The notes under the pieces were generated by a model. The model searched no databases. It worked only from the letters and a program-made list of their open reading frames with translations, and was not told the origin of the DNA. Both the position numbers and the translations under genes were made by a program. A DNA stretch of 64,000 nucleotides from Sedimenticola selenatireducens (GTDB lineage Bacteria > Pseudomonadota > Gammaproteobacteria > Chromatiales > Chromatiaceae): positions 1 to 64,000 of the forward strand of contig NZ_VMNH01000007.1 in assembly GCF_007625115.1 (NCBI RefSeq), given 5' to 3'. This document shows positions 17,499-26,188 of this stretch, one piece after another (the stretch's first letter is position 1; each line of letters opens with the position of its first letter).

Positions 17499-18296
17499 TT
17501 ACCCCGGCAGACCACTCCATTGAAGTAGCTCTGGATGGTTACTCAAAAACAGTTTTATGCTGATTAGAATTGAGACAATTACGATCATCGGCCTTACCAG
17601 ATTGGCTCCGCGACGCAGTACTAAGCGTGCGCCAATCCTTGCGCCAATCAGTTGCCCAATGCCCATGGTAAGACCGATACTCCAAACTACATAGCCACTG
17701 ATTGCAAAGAAGCAGAGAGAGGCAATATTGCTGGTAAGATTCAGAATCTTGGTATGTGCCGTCGCCTTGGTCAGACCATAACCGAGGAGACTGACAAACC
17801 CGATCGCAAAAAATGAGCCAGCACCTGGCCCAAAAAAACCATCGTAAAATCCAATGCCGAAGCCAATGCTCAATGAGAACAGCAGGCTAGAGATTCGCGC
17901 TGGATGCTGTTCATCGCTGATGCGGGGAGACAGTAAAAAGTAGAGTGCAATGGCAATCATTAGCAGCGGAATGATGCTTGCGAGATAGTCGGTACTGATA
18001 TTTTGAACGGTGAGTGTGCCAAGCGCTGACCCTACGAAGGTACAGCCCACCATGAAACGGATCTCTTTGAGTGATACCAAGCCGTTATGGATGAAATAGA
18101 GGCTCGAAGAGAAGGTACCAAAAGATCCCTGCAATTTGTTGGTGGCCAGTGCTTGAATAGGGGGTAGGCCCGTGGCCAGGAGCACTGGAAGGGCAATCAG
18201 TCCACCGCCCCCGGCAATCGCATCGACCATGCCGGCAACCAGACCTGTTATGAACAGGAGTGTTAGAATATCAAGTGATAGCTGAAGTTCTGGCAT
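17499..18296 (-). CDS. TSUP/TauE-SafE family membrane transporter
   Basis: A 265-residue inner-membrane protein with about eight hydrophobic segments. The two half-repeats of the family are visible: LLFITGLVAGMVDAIAGGGGLI and, later, IGFGIGFYDGFFGPGAGSFF. GGGGLIALPVLLATGLPPIQALATNK (split here by position) is the hallmark TauE motif. TSUP proteins export sulfite, sulfoacetate, or other organosulfur anions, or anchor such pathways; the substrate is undefined. It sits next to tRNA-Gly, is divergent from the asparaginase-domain gene, and has no sulfur-oxidation gene beside it in this window. Confidence 0.92.
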   Translation of the reverse strand: MPELQLSLDILTLLFITGLVAGMVDAIAGGGGLIALPVLLATGLPPIQALATNKLQGSFGTFSSSLYFIHNGLVSLKEIRFMVGCTFVGSALGTLTVQNISTDYLASIIPLLMIAIALYFLLSPRISDEQHPARISSLLFSLSIGFGIGFYDGFFGPGAGSFFAIGFVSLLGYGLTKATAHTKILNLTSNIASLCFFAISGYVVWSIGLTMGIGQLIGARIGARLVLRRGANLVRPMIVIVSILISIKLFLSNHPELLQWSGLPG

Positions 18297-18491
18297 GGTG
18301 GGAATCTAGTAAGAGTGCAATTGGGTCGTGTCAGCTGTTTCTGGCCTCCACGATACAGACTGCATGTTAGCTGAGATCGTGCAGCGGGCATATAGGTGTA
18401 CCATTATCAGCATGTTTTTGAACGTTCACTTAATGGTTGAACATACCCAGTAAGCAGCTGGATCCACCCAATCCAAGAGGATAAAGAGCGC

Positions 18492-18974
18492 ATGAAAATC
18501 AAAATTTATACAACCGGTGGTACGATTGACAAAATTTATTTTGATCAGAAGAGTGAATTCCAGGTAGGGGAGCCGCAGATTGCAGAGGTGCTGCGGGAGG
18601 CCAATATTACGTTTGAGTTTGAAGTTGAATCAATCATGCGTAAAGACAGTCTGGAGATGACGGATGCCGATCGTCAACTGATTGCGGAGAAGATTCGCAA
18701 TGACTTGGCCGATCGAATCATTCTGACCCATGGTACCGATACCATGGTGGAAACTGCACGAGCCCTGGTTGGCATTCAGGGTAAGACCATCGTATTGACT
18801 GGCTCTATGCAGCCGGCACGATTACGTATCAGTGATGCCATATTCAATATTGGCTATGCGGTTGCTGCGGCACAGATGATGGGGCCGGGAATTTATGTGG
18901 CCATGAATGGCCAGGTGTTTGATCCATTACATGCGCGCAAGAATGTCGCCTGTCATCGGTTTGAAGTGATCTGA
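18492..18974 (+). CDS. Short asparaginase-domain protein
   Basis: A 160-residue protein consisting only of the N-terminal asparaginase/glutaminase domain. Both catalytic threonine sites of type I/II asparaginases are present: TTGGTIDKI near the N-terminus and LTHGTDTMVETA, with the conserved Thr and Asp, plus LTGSMQPARLRISDA. True asparaginases are about 330 residues with a second domain that completes the active site; this one lacks it, as does a known family of stand-alone proteins of this size. Amidohydrolase activity is possible but not proved. It is convergent with the GCS2 gene, its stop only 10 bases away. ATG 18492 follows AGAGGATAAAGAG. Confidence 0.88.
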   Translation: MKIKIYTTGGTIDKIYFDQKSEFQVGEPQIAEVLREANITFEFEVESIMRKDSLEMTDADRQLIAEKIRNDLADRIILTHGTDTMVETARALVGIQGKTIVLTGSMQPARLRISDAIFNIGYAVAAAQMMGPGIYVAMNGQVFDPLHARKNVACHRFEVI

Positions 18975-18983
18975 TCGTTTAAC

Positions 18984-20126
18984 TCAGTCACGCGCTTCTG
19001 TTCCAATGAGTGTCTCGTCGATCAGCAGATCCACCACGGCATGCAGGGCGGTTTCGTGATCCATCCCCTCTGCCAACGCCTGCTCATAGGCATGAACCTG
19101 ACGATGGGCACTGGTCCCTTCCTGAATAATGGTGCGCATATGGTTCAGCTCACGCTCACAACCGAAGAACGCGGCATCTTCTTGCAGAAGTTCGAGAATC
19201 TCTTCAATCAGATCTGCAAAAGGGGCGATCTCTCCACGGCCAAAATCTAACAGTCCTTCATCAATGCCATAGCGGTGCGCACGCCAGCGATTTTCGTTTA
19301 TCAGGAACAGGGTGTAGCGGCGCCAGCGTTGATTACTGCGTCTGAGACGATAGAGCATACGCAGCCAGCAGCGATAGAAGGCGGCTACGCAGAGGGCGTC
19401 ATCCAGACGGGTACAGACATCAGAGATGCGCATCTCCAGTGTCGGGTAGCGGGTGCTGGGACGAATGTCCCACCATATCTTGGTGGCATCTTCAATGACG
19501 CCGGCCTTCACCAACACATCAATGTGGCGCTGGTATTCACCATAGCTGTCGAAATATTCTGGCAGCCCTGTTCTGGGCATACCGTCCCAAAGTGAGATGC
19601 GGTAGGATTTGAGACCGGTATTCCGTCCACGCCAGAAGGGGGATGATGTAGTGAGCGCAAGGATGTGGGGCAGAATATAGGCGGTCTGACCCAACAAGTC
19701 GATTCTCAGGTCATTATCTTCGATGCCCACATGAATATGCATGCCACTGATAACCAGTTGACGAACCACTTCCTGCAGATCATTGGCTAACTGGTCATAA
19801 CGTTCTTTGTGGGTATGGGCCAGTTGACTAGGTCGACCGAACGGATGGGTCGAGACGGCCACGAGTGCAAGATTGTGTTTATTGGCAACACTGGAGACAG
19901 TTCTTCGCAGGTAGGCCAGATCATTCCTGGCCTCGTCCAGCGTATTACAGACTCGGGTGCCCACTTCAATCTGGCACTGGAGGAATTCAGGGGATACCTG
20001 ACCTTGCAGTAGCGCCTCACATTCAGGCAACATGGTCGCTGGTGCATGGCTGATGAGGTCCCGAGTATCTTTATCGACGAGCATGTACTCCTCTTCGATT
20101 CCGATGCTGAATGTTGGCTCCTTCAT
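18984..20126 (-). CDS. Carboxylate-amine ligase, GCS2 (YbdK-like) family
   Basis: A 380-residue ATP-dependent ligase of the glutamate-cysteine ligase type 2 family. Seen: FSIGIEEEYMLVDKDTRDL (metal-binding Glu cluster), EVGTRVCNTLDEARNDL, STHPFGRPSQLAHT, SGMHIHVGI and DIRPSTRYPTLEMRISDV. E. coli YbdK has weak glutamate-cysteine ligase activity; the physiological substrates of the family are uncertain. The ATG at 20126 is four bases after AGGAGG; a GTG just upstream is a worse start. It is the second gene of a probable operon with the N-formylglutamate amidohydrolase (39-base gap), and faces the asparaginase-domain gene. Confidence 0.92.
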   Translation of the reverse strand: MKEPTFSIGIEEEYMLVDKDTRDLISHAPATMLPECEALLQGQVSPEFLQCQIEVGTRVCNTLDEARNDLAYLRRTVSSVANKHNLALVAVSTHPFGRPSQLAHTHKERYDQLANDLQEVVRQLVISGMHIHVGIEDNDLRIDLLGQTAYILPHILALTTSSPFWRGRNTGLKSYRISLWDGMPRTGLPEYFDSYGEYQRHIDVLVKAGVIEDATKIWWDIRPSTRYPTLEMRISDVCTRLDDALCVAAFYRCWLRMLYRLRRSNQRWRRYTLFLINENRWRAHRYGIDEGLLDFGRGEIAPFADLIEEILELLQEDAAFFGCERELNHMRTIIQEGTSAHRQVHAYEQALAEGMDHETALHAVVDLLIDETLIGTEARD

Positions 20127-20165
20127 CACTCCTCCTGATCGTGATTCATGATTATTATTGTTGTC

Positions 20166-20966
20166 TCATGCGAGATCAACCTTAGCGAGCACCTGTTTGA
20201 GATGTCTGTGAATCAGCCTTGCCCACTCTGCAACCCCTTCATCATGGCCAATCAAGTCTTGCCTAATCTCCAAGAGTACATGGGGGTAGCCGTTGTGTTC
20301 GCCGTGGATGTCCATAGTGTATCCCACAGGATTTCGCGCATGATAGGGTTCATTGTCGCCGACGCAGATATTTGGCTCTGCTCTTAAACTTTCTAATAAC
20401 GGCGTTGATAGTCGCTGATCTCTATCCCACAGTACCCCGATGTGCCAAGGGCGTTGATACTCTTTGAATACTGGGGTAAAGCTATGAATTGCGCAGAGTA
20501 CTGGTGTTTGACCGCGTGCTTGTATTGTTTGTAATAGGTGCTCAATCTGATTGTGATAGGGCCAGAAGAGGGCGTCTTCCCTGGTTTTTATCGCTTCAGG
20601 TGTGAGTGCGTGATTAGCGGGTATCTGAATAGTGTCACTGATCTCAGGAATGGAAGAGCCATCACCTGGATGACGGTTCAGGTCAATGACCAGTCGTGAG
20701 TAGTGAGCCAGCAGTGCTGTGGCATCGAAGCGCTCAGCCAGTAAGCGAGTCAGCTTTTCACAGCCGATATCGTACGCAACATGTTTACCAAATACGGATA
20801 AATCCAATCCAAGATGGTCAAGTGATTTAGGAACCCGATTGTTGGCGTGATCACATAAAAACAGAAGTGGTGAGGTGCTGTCTGGGTTTAGCGTTTCCCA
20901 TGGCTCGGGTTCATCGCTGGAGATGAGAGACTGGGTGATCAGGTCATGGGGCAGACTCGGTATCAT
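20166..20966 (-). CDS. N-formylglutamate amidohydrolase family protein
   Basis: A 266-residue protein of the N-formylglutamate deformylase family, zinc-dependent amidohydrolases. Recognisable: LLFLCDHANNRVPKSL (zinc His), SRLVIDLNRHPGD, IHSFTPVFKEYQRPWHIGVL and the closing VLLEIRQDLIGHDEGVAEWA. In histidine catabolism the enzyme (HutG) frees glutamate, but no hut gene lies nearby and family members next to GCS2 or ATP-grasp ligases are common. The physiological substrate is therefore unknown. It is the first gene of the pair with the GCS2 ligase; the 169-base gap upstream may contain its promoter. Confidence 0.88.
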   Translation of the reverse strand: MIPSLPHDLITQSLISSDEPEPWETLNPDSTSPLLFLCDHANNRVPKSLDHLGLDLSVFGKHVAYDIGCEKLTRLLAERFDATALLAHYSRLVIDLNRHPGDGSSIPEISDTIQIPANHALTPEAIKTREDALFWPYHNQIEHLLQTIQARGQTPVLCAIHSFTPVFKEYQRPWHIGVLWDRDQRLSTPLLESLRAEPNICVGDNEPYHARNPVGYTMDIHGEHNGYPHVLLEIRQDLIGHDEGVAEWARLIHRHLKQVLAKVDLA

Positions 20967-21135
20967 GATCAGTAAAAGTATCGTTTATGTGAGCTTAAAT
21001 CTTTGTTGGATAGGGAAAATCAACATCATTCGACTACCAGTATATCCGAGGTGAGATTGATCCCGCCAGCAAGATTAGGATGAGCCTGCGAGGCGATATG
21101 GATTCCCCGCAGGCTGATTTAACTAACGTGGTCAA

Positions 21136-22188
21136 TTAGCTGGCAAAGCGCTCTTCGGCCAATTGGTCAGCCAGTTCATATGTTGGCTTGTGTTGTGCCT
21201 CAGCGCGCATAAAGATCTCTTGCAGGGTTTCGCCTATGGCATCCACCTGTTGGATGATCTGAGCTTGCTGGACGTTACTGCGCTCATAACAGACGTCGAT
21301 GACACCGCCGGCATTGATCACATAGTCGGGGGCGTAGAGAATCCCCTTGGCTGCCAGGGCCTCACCATGTCGCTTCTCGGCGAGTTGATTATTCGCTGCA
21401 CCGGCAACAATCGTGGCCCGCAGGCGCGGAATGGTCTGGTCGTTGATGATGGCACCCAGTGCGCAGGGGGCAAACACATCAACCTCCTGATCATAGATGG
21501 CTTCATTGGCAACCGCCGTGACGCCCAGCTCTTCTACCATTCGGGTCACTGCGGCTTGATTGAGATCGGCGACCCAGATTTTCGCACCAGCATCATGCAG
21601 TTGTTTGGCGAGATGGTGACCGACGTTACCAATCCCTTGTATCGCCACTCGCACGCCATCCAGGTCTGTTCGGCCCAGGCGATGCTTGACGGCGGCTTGA
21701 ATCCCTACAAAGGTACCTCGGGCTGTCATTGGCGAGGGGTCGCCACTGCGGCAGTTACCGACGGCATCACATTTTTCGGCGATTCCAGAGACATGCTTTG
21801 TCATCTCTCCCATCAACAGCATATCTGCTACGCTGGTGCCGGAATCCTCTGCAACAATATACCGTCCCCCCAGACGATCGACGGCTTCACCCATGGCCCG
21901 CATGAGTGCGGGTGTCTTATCACTGCCAGGATTGCCAATGATGACGGATTTACCGCCACCCAGCGGAAGATTAGCGATGGCGGATTTATACGTCATGCCT
22001 TTGGACAGGCGCAATACATCAATAAGTGCCGCTTCCTCATTGGCATAGGGATACATGCGACAGCCACCGAGAGCGGGTCCTCTGTGGGTATTGTGAATCG
22101 CGATAATGGCCTTCAAACCAGAGGCTTGATCGTGACAGAAGACTACCTGTTCATGATGATCGAATTCGTGATGTGTAAAGAGTTTCAT
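21136..22188 (-). CDS. Glu/Leu/Phe/Val dehydrogenase, leucine-dehydrogenase type
   Basis: A 350-residue NAD-dependent amino-acid dehydrogenase. The substrate domain has [19 protein letters not shown] and the catalytic Lys in [14 protein letters not shown]; the Asp of [12 protein letters not shown] is the second catalytic residue. The nucleotide domain has [17 protein letters not shown], and the closing [14 protein letters not shown] is typical of leucine dehydrogenase. It deaminates branched-chain (or Phe) amino acids to 2-oxo acids. It follows the fused indolepyruvate:ferredoxin oxidoreductase by 30 bases on the same strand, giving a plausible two-step oxidative route from amino acid to acyl-CoA. 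Confidence 0.9.
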   Translation of the reverse strand: MKLFTHHEFDHHEQVVFCHDQASGLKAIIAIHNTHRGPALGGCRMYPYANEEAALIDVLRLSKGMTYKSAIANLPLGGGKSVIIGNPGSDKTPALMRAMGEAVDRLGGRYIVAEDSGTSVADMLLMGEMTKHVSGIAEKCDAVGNCRSGDPSPMTARGTFVGIQAAVKHRLGRTDLDGVRVAIQGIGNVGHHLAKQLHDAGAKIWVADLNQAAVTRMVEELGVTAVANEAIYDQEVDVFAPCALGAIINDQTIPRLRATIVAGAANNQLAEKRHGEALAAKGILYAPDYVINAGGVIDVCYERSNVQQAQIIQQVDAIGETLQEIFMRAEAQHKPTYELADQLAEERFAS

Positions 22189-22218
22189 GGTGTTGTCCTG
22201 GTATTAATTTTGTCGGGC

Positions 22219-25200
22219 TCAAGCCGCTTTGTTGTTGATGCTGGGTTGGGCAAGGAACTGCTTAAGCAGTGCATCCTTTTGCAGTGCGACCTGCTTAACA
22301 GCATCCTGCTTGATATGTCCAAAGCCACGAATCTGTTCAGGTAATCGGGCAATGGCAATCGCCCTCTCCACGTTCTCGTTGGTCAAATGGGTCAGCAGTA
22401 TCTCCAGTGTCTGTTCGTATTCACTGATCAGACTACGTTCCAGTTTTCTGTCGGGATTATTTTTAAAGGGGTCAAGCCAGCTTCCACGAATAACTTTAAA
22501 GCGGCTGAGTAGCCCCATCAGTTTCATCATCCAGGCTCCAAAATGACGCTTTTGGTGTGCACCGGTCTCCGGATCGGTTTTGGCCATGAAAGGCGGATCG
22601 AAATGAAATTCCAGGTGATAGTTGCCTTCAAATTGATTGGCAATCTGTTCCTGAAAAGAGGGGTCACGATAGAGTCTGGCAACCTCGTATTCATCTTTGT
22701 AGGCCAGAAGTTTGGCGTAGTTCTGTGCTACAGCAGCGGTAAGCCCGGTTACTTGCAATGATTGTTCGCGTGCTCGAACACGCTCAACCAACTGGCTGTA
22801 ACGTGATGCGTAGGCCTTATCCTGATAGGCCGTCAGATAGTCAGCTCGATGGGCGATTAACTGCTCCAGGGTTTTCGGTGGTGCAGTCAGGTTATTGTCG
22901 GGTGCGGCTAACTGGCGTACTGCATTAAGATCAACCGCAGCACGTCGCCCCCATAACAGGGCACGTAGATTGTCTTCAATCGACACTCCATTCAACTCAA
23001 TGGCCTTTTTCAACGCTTCCAATGAGAGAGGGAGATAGCCTTTCTGCCAGGCGAATCCGACCATGAACAGGTTGGCGCCAATGGCATCACCTAACAGTGA
23101 TTCGGCGAGTTTACTGGCATCAATAAAATGGGCTTCAGCGGTTGTGGCTGCGAGCTGGGATTCAAGAGCCGCGCCAGGGAAGGTGAGATCTTTCTGTTTG
23201 ATGAAACCGGATGTCATTGTCTGGTGACTGTTTACCACGGCACGGGTGCGCTCCGGGTTCAACTTGGCCATTGCCTCAAATCCGGTGGCTACTGCCAGAT
23301 CACATGCCAACAGGGTATCGGCTTGCCCAGCGGCAATTCGCATAGCGTTGATATCTTCTGGTGTCTTGGCGATACGAATGTGGCTGACAACGGCGCCGTA
23401 TTTCTGTGCCAGTCCGGTCATGTCGAGTACTGTTACCCCGCGTTCATCAATGTGCGCGGCCATGCCTAACAGGGCACCTATAGTCACCACACCTGTGCCA
23501 CCAATTCCGGTCAACAGGATGCTGTGTGGGTGTTCCAGGTCAGGAAGTTTCGGCAATGGGAGGTCGGGCCACGCCAGTCCATCCGGTTGATTGGCTGCTC
23601 GTTTTAACTGGCCGCCATGTACCGTTACGAAGCTGGGGCAGTAGCCTTTTATACAGCTCATATCCTTGTTGCAAGAGGATTGGTCAATGGCGCGCTTGCG
23701 ACCAAGATCGGTCTCTACGGGGATCACAGAAAGACAATTGGATTGTGTGCTGCAGTCACCACAGTTTTCACACACGGCTGTATTGATGAAAGGGCGAATC
23801 TTGGGGTCTTCCAGTTTTCCACGTTTACGGCGCCGGCGTTTTTCAGCGGCGCAGGTTTGTTCATAGATCAGCACTGATACGCCGGGTGTTTTGCGCAACT
23901 CGCGTTGAATATTATCCAGCCGGTCACGGTGATCAATAGTAATCCCCTTGGCCAAATCAGATCGGTCCTGGTATTTATCGGGTGCATCGCTGACCAGTGC
24001 GATGCGTTGAACACCTTCGGCCTCGAGTTGGCGACTTAACTGCTGGACACTGAAAGGCCCGTCGACAGGTTGGCCACCCGTCATGGCGACGGCATCGTTA
24101 TAGAGAATCTTGTAGGTAATATTTACACCGGCTGCCAAAGCTGCACGAATGGCCAGTACCCCAGAGTGAAAGTAAGTGCCTTCTCCCAGGTTGGCGAAGA
24201 TATGCTTGGTTTTGGTAAAGGGGGCTTGACCAATCCAAGGGGCACCTTCACCTCCCATCTGTGTGAAGGTGTCCGTGCCTCGATCCATCCAGGTTGCCAT
24301 GTAGTGACAGCCGATACCTCCAGTTGCACGGCTCCCTTCGGGGAGACGGGTTGAGGTGTTATGGGGACAGCCTGAACAGAAGTGCGGTACCCGGTCCAGG
24401 GTAATTCTTGGCAGTGCAAGTTGGACCTCCTTTTTCTCCAGAAAATGCAGGCGTTTTTCGATCTCTTCGCTCTGGAAAAAACGATGAATCCGGCGGGCAA
24501 TTACCCGTGCAATAAGTGCAGGTGTTAATTCCCCCTTAGATGGGAGCAACCATTTGTTTGTTTCATCAAATTTGCCAATAACCCGTGGGCGTACATCTTC
24601 TTTCCAGTTATAAAGTTGCTCTTTGATCTGGTTTTCTATCAGGCCGCGTTTCTCTTCCACGACCAGGATTTCATCGAGTCCCTGAGCAAACTGGCGAACA
24701 CCTTCACGTTCCAGGGGCCAGCTCATACCAACCTTATAAAGTCTGATGCCGATCTTGGCGGCGAGTGCTTTGGTAATGCCCAGATCTTCCAGGGCCTGCA
24801 ACACATCCAGATAAGATTTTCCTGTTGTGGCGATGCCCAGGCAGGGTTGCGGACTGTCGATGACAATCTTGTTCAACTTGTTGACCCGAGCAAAAGCAAG
24901 TGCGGCATACAGTCGATGCTGATGTTGTAGCGCTTCCTGATCCAGTGGTGTGTGTGGCCAACGGATATTGAGACCGCCCTCGGGCATCACGACATCCGTA
25001 GGGATGGTGATCTTGATCCGTTCAGGATCAATGGATACAGAGGCTGAGGTGTCGACAGTTTCTGCAATGGTCTTGAGGGCAACCCAGCAACCTGAGTAGC
25101 GGGAGAGTGCCCAGCCGATCTGGCCGAAATCAAGGATCTCCTGTACGCCTGCTGGATTAAGTACCGGGATCATGGCATCCATGAAGGCGTACTCTGTCTG

Positions 25201-25671
25201 GTGTGGCAAAGTAGAGGATTTGCTGTTGTGATCATCGCCCGCGATTACCAGCACGCCACCGTGCGGTGATGTACCAGCGGCATTGGCGTGTTTAAAAACG
25301 TCACCAGAGCGATCAACACCGGGGCCTTTTCCGTACCACATGCTGTAGACGCCATCATACTCGGCACCTTCAAACAGGTTGAGCTGTTGGCTACCCCAGA
25401 CGGCTGTTGCCGCGATGTCTTCATTCAATCCGGGCTGGAAGGTGATGCGGTGCTGGCTCAGGTATTTCTTTGCAGACCAGAGCTCTTTGTCGAAGCCCCC
25501 TAAGGGTGATCCGCGATAACCTGAGATAAACCCTGCTGTGTTTAAGCCTGCTTGCTGGTCACGCTGCTGTTGTAGCATCGGCAAGCGAACCAGGGCCTGA
25601 ACACCTGTGAGATAGACTCGACCAGAGTCGAGGGTGTACTTGTCATCCAACTTGATTTCGGCAAGCGCCAT
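22219..25671 (-). CDS. Fused indolepyruvate ferredoxin oxidoreductase
   Basis: A 1150-residue single-chain 2-oxoacid:ferredoxin oxidoreductase (fused IorA/IorB type). The N-terminal part has the thiamine-enzyme pyrimidine domain. The TPP region has FCSGCPHNTSTRLP and GIGCHYMATWMDRGTDTF at about 430-465. The iron-sulfur cysteines are in INTAVCENCGDC and SCNKDMSCIKGYC (about 630-680). The gamma domain follows, with LLTGIGGTGVVTIGALLG near 730. The last about 220 residues are the conserved C-terminal extension (DUF6537). It oxidises aryl or branched 2-oxo acids to acyl-CoA with ferredoxin as acceptor. It is first in the operon with the leucine dehydrogenase-like gene. Confidence 0.95.
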   Translation of the reverse strand: MALAEIKLDDKYTLDSGRVYLTGVQALVRLPMLQQQRDQQAGLNTAGFISGYRGSPLGGFDKELWSAKKYLSQHRITFQPGLNEDIAATAVWGSQQLNLFEGAEYDGVYSMWYGKGPGVDRSGDVFKHANAAGTSPHGGVLVIAGDDHNSKSSTLPHQTEYAFMDAMIPVLNPAGVQEILDFGQIGWALSRYSGCWVALKTIAETVDTSASVSIDPERIKITIPTDVVMPEGGLNIRWPHTPLDQEALQHQHRLYAALAFARVNKLNKIVIDSPQPCLGIATTGKSYLDVLQALEDLGITKALAAKIGIRLYKVGMSWPLEREGVRQFAQGLDEILVVEEKRGLIENQIKEQLYNWKEDVRPRVIGKFDETNKWLLPSKGELTPALIARVIARRIHRFFQSEEIEKRLHFLEKKEVQLALPRITLDRVPHFCSGCPHNTSTRLPEGSRATGGIGCHYMATWMDRGTDTFTQMGGEGAPWIGQAPFTKTKHIFANLGEGTYFHSGVLAIRAALAAGVNITYKILYNDAVAMTGGQPVDGPFSVQQLSRQLEAEGVQRIALVSDAPDKYQDRSDLAKGITIDHRDRLDNIQRELRKTPGVSVLIYEQTCAAEKRRRRKRGKLEDPKIRPFINTAVCENCGDCSTQSNCLSVIPVETDLGRKRAIDQSSCNKDMSCIKGYCPSFVTVHGGQLKRAANQPDGLAWPDLPLPKLPDLEHPHSILLTGIGGTGVVTIGALLGMAAHIDERGVTVLDMTGLAQKYGAVVSHIRIAKTPEDINAMRIAAGQADTLLACDLAVATGFEAMAKLNPERTRAVVNSHQTMTSGFIKQKDLTFPGAALESQLAATTAEAHFIDASKLAESLLGDAIGANLFMVGFAWQKGYLPLSLEALKKAIELNGVSIEDNLRALLWGRRAAVDLNAVRQLAAPDNNLTAPPKTLEQLIAHRADYLTAYQDKAYASRYSQLVERVRAREQSLQVTGLTAAVAQNYAKLLAYKDEYEVARLYRDPSFQEQIANQFEGNYHLEFHFDPPFMAKTDPETGAHQKRHFGAWMMKLMGLLSRFKVIRGSWLDPFKNNPDRKLERSLISEYEQTLEILLTHLTNENVERAIAIARLPEQIRGFGHIKQDAVKQVALQKDALLKQFLAQPSINNKAA

Positions 25672-25695
25672 GTGGGGATCTCCCTGGGCCTGATG

Positions 25696-25711
25696 TGGAC
25701 AGTGTTGTCCA
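25696..25711. promoter_or_regulatory. Inverted repeat upstream of the indolepyruvate oxidoreductase
   Basis: TGGACA-GTGT-TGTCCA, a perfect 6-bp inverted repeat with 4-base spacer, 25-40 bases before the start codon. The size and position suit a dimeric repressor or activator operator; which regulator would bind is unknown. Confidence 0.4.
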
Positions 25712-26188
25712 TAAAAACTATCACCGATCGTCAGCAGAACGTACAGGGATTACCTGATGAACTCCGCCCGATTGATCGATGTATGAATCTGCGACTGGCA
25801 GCAAATAGCTAGCTGATCGATCTCGATCGGCTTTGGTGTGCCAGTGGCTGGGGATAACGATGTGATTGATGGGGTGGGGAGATCCACCTGTGGTGTGTAG
25901 TGTGTATCATTGTTTCATCCTCCAATGCGGGATTGCCGCGTTTGGTATGTGCCTGAAGCGTTGCTTCAGGCTGACCGAAAACCCTTTTGGGGTTTCAATT
26001 CAGTGCTTTCAAGGCCTTTGTGAGGCGTATTGGGCGCAGACAATAGGATAACTCTGTCGATGCGTCAAGTGACTCTTTAGTGTGAGCTGCTCGTTAATAA
26101 GAGGTTAATTGAGACCGAAATGTTCCCGCTATCGGCGGCTGCACAAACAATATACCAAAATTATAGGCCAACATTTCTGACGTGATAA
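25712..26188. other. Intergenic region with two hairpins, no gene
   Basis: About 480 bases between the oxidoreductase start and the PHA depolymerase stop, both minus strand. I see no supported gene. GCCTGAAGC (25951-25959) pairs perfectly with GCTTCAGGC (25963-25971) around GTT; a second hairpin pairs AAACCC (25979-25984) with GGGTTT (25990-25995). The region also holds a GATCGATC-rich stretch at 25818-25832. No clean T-run follows the hairpins, so termination is doubtful. Confidence 0.5.

Noticed and set aside
21163-22344. A 393-codon open frame on the plus strand
   Set aside because: It runs exactly antisense to the leucine-dehydrogenase gene, whose protein shows clear family motifs; the frame gives a low-complexity, His- and Cys-rich product with no family resemblance.
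25951-25995. Two hairpins as an intrinsic terminator in the spacer
   Set aside because: No T-run follows either hairpin on either strand.
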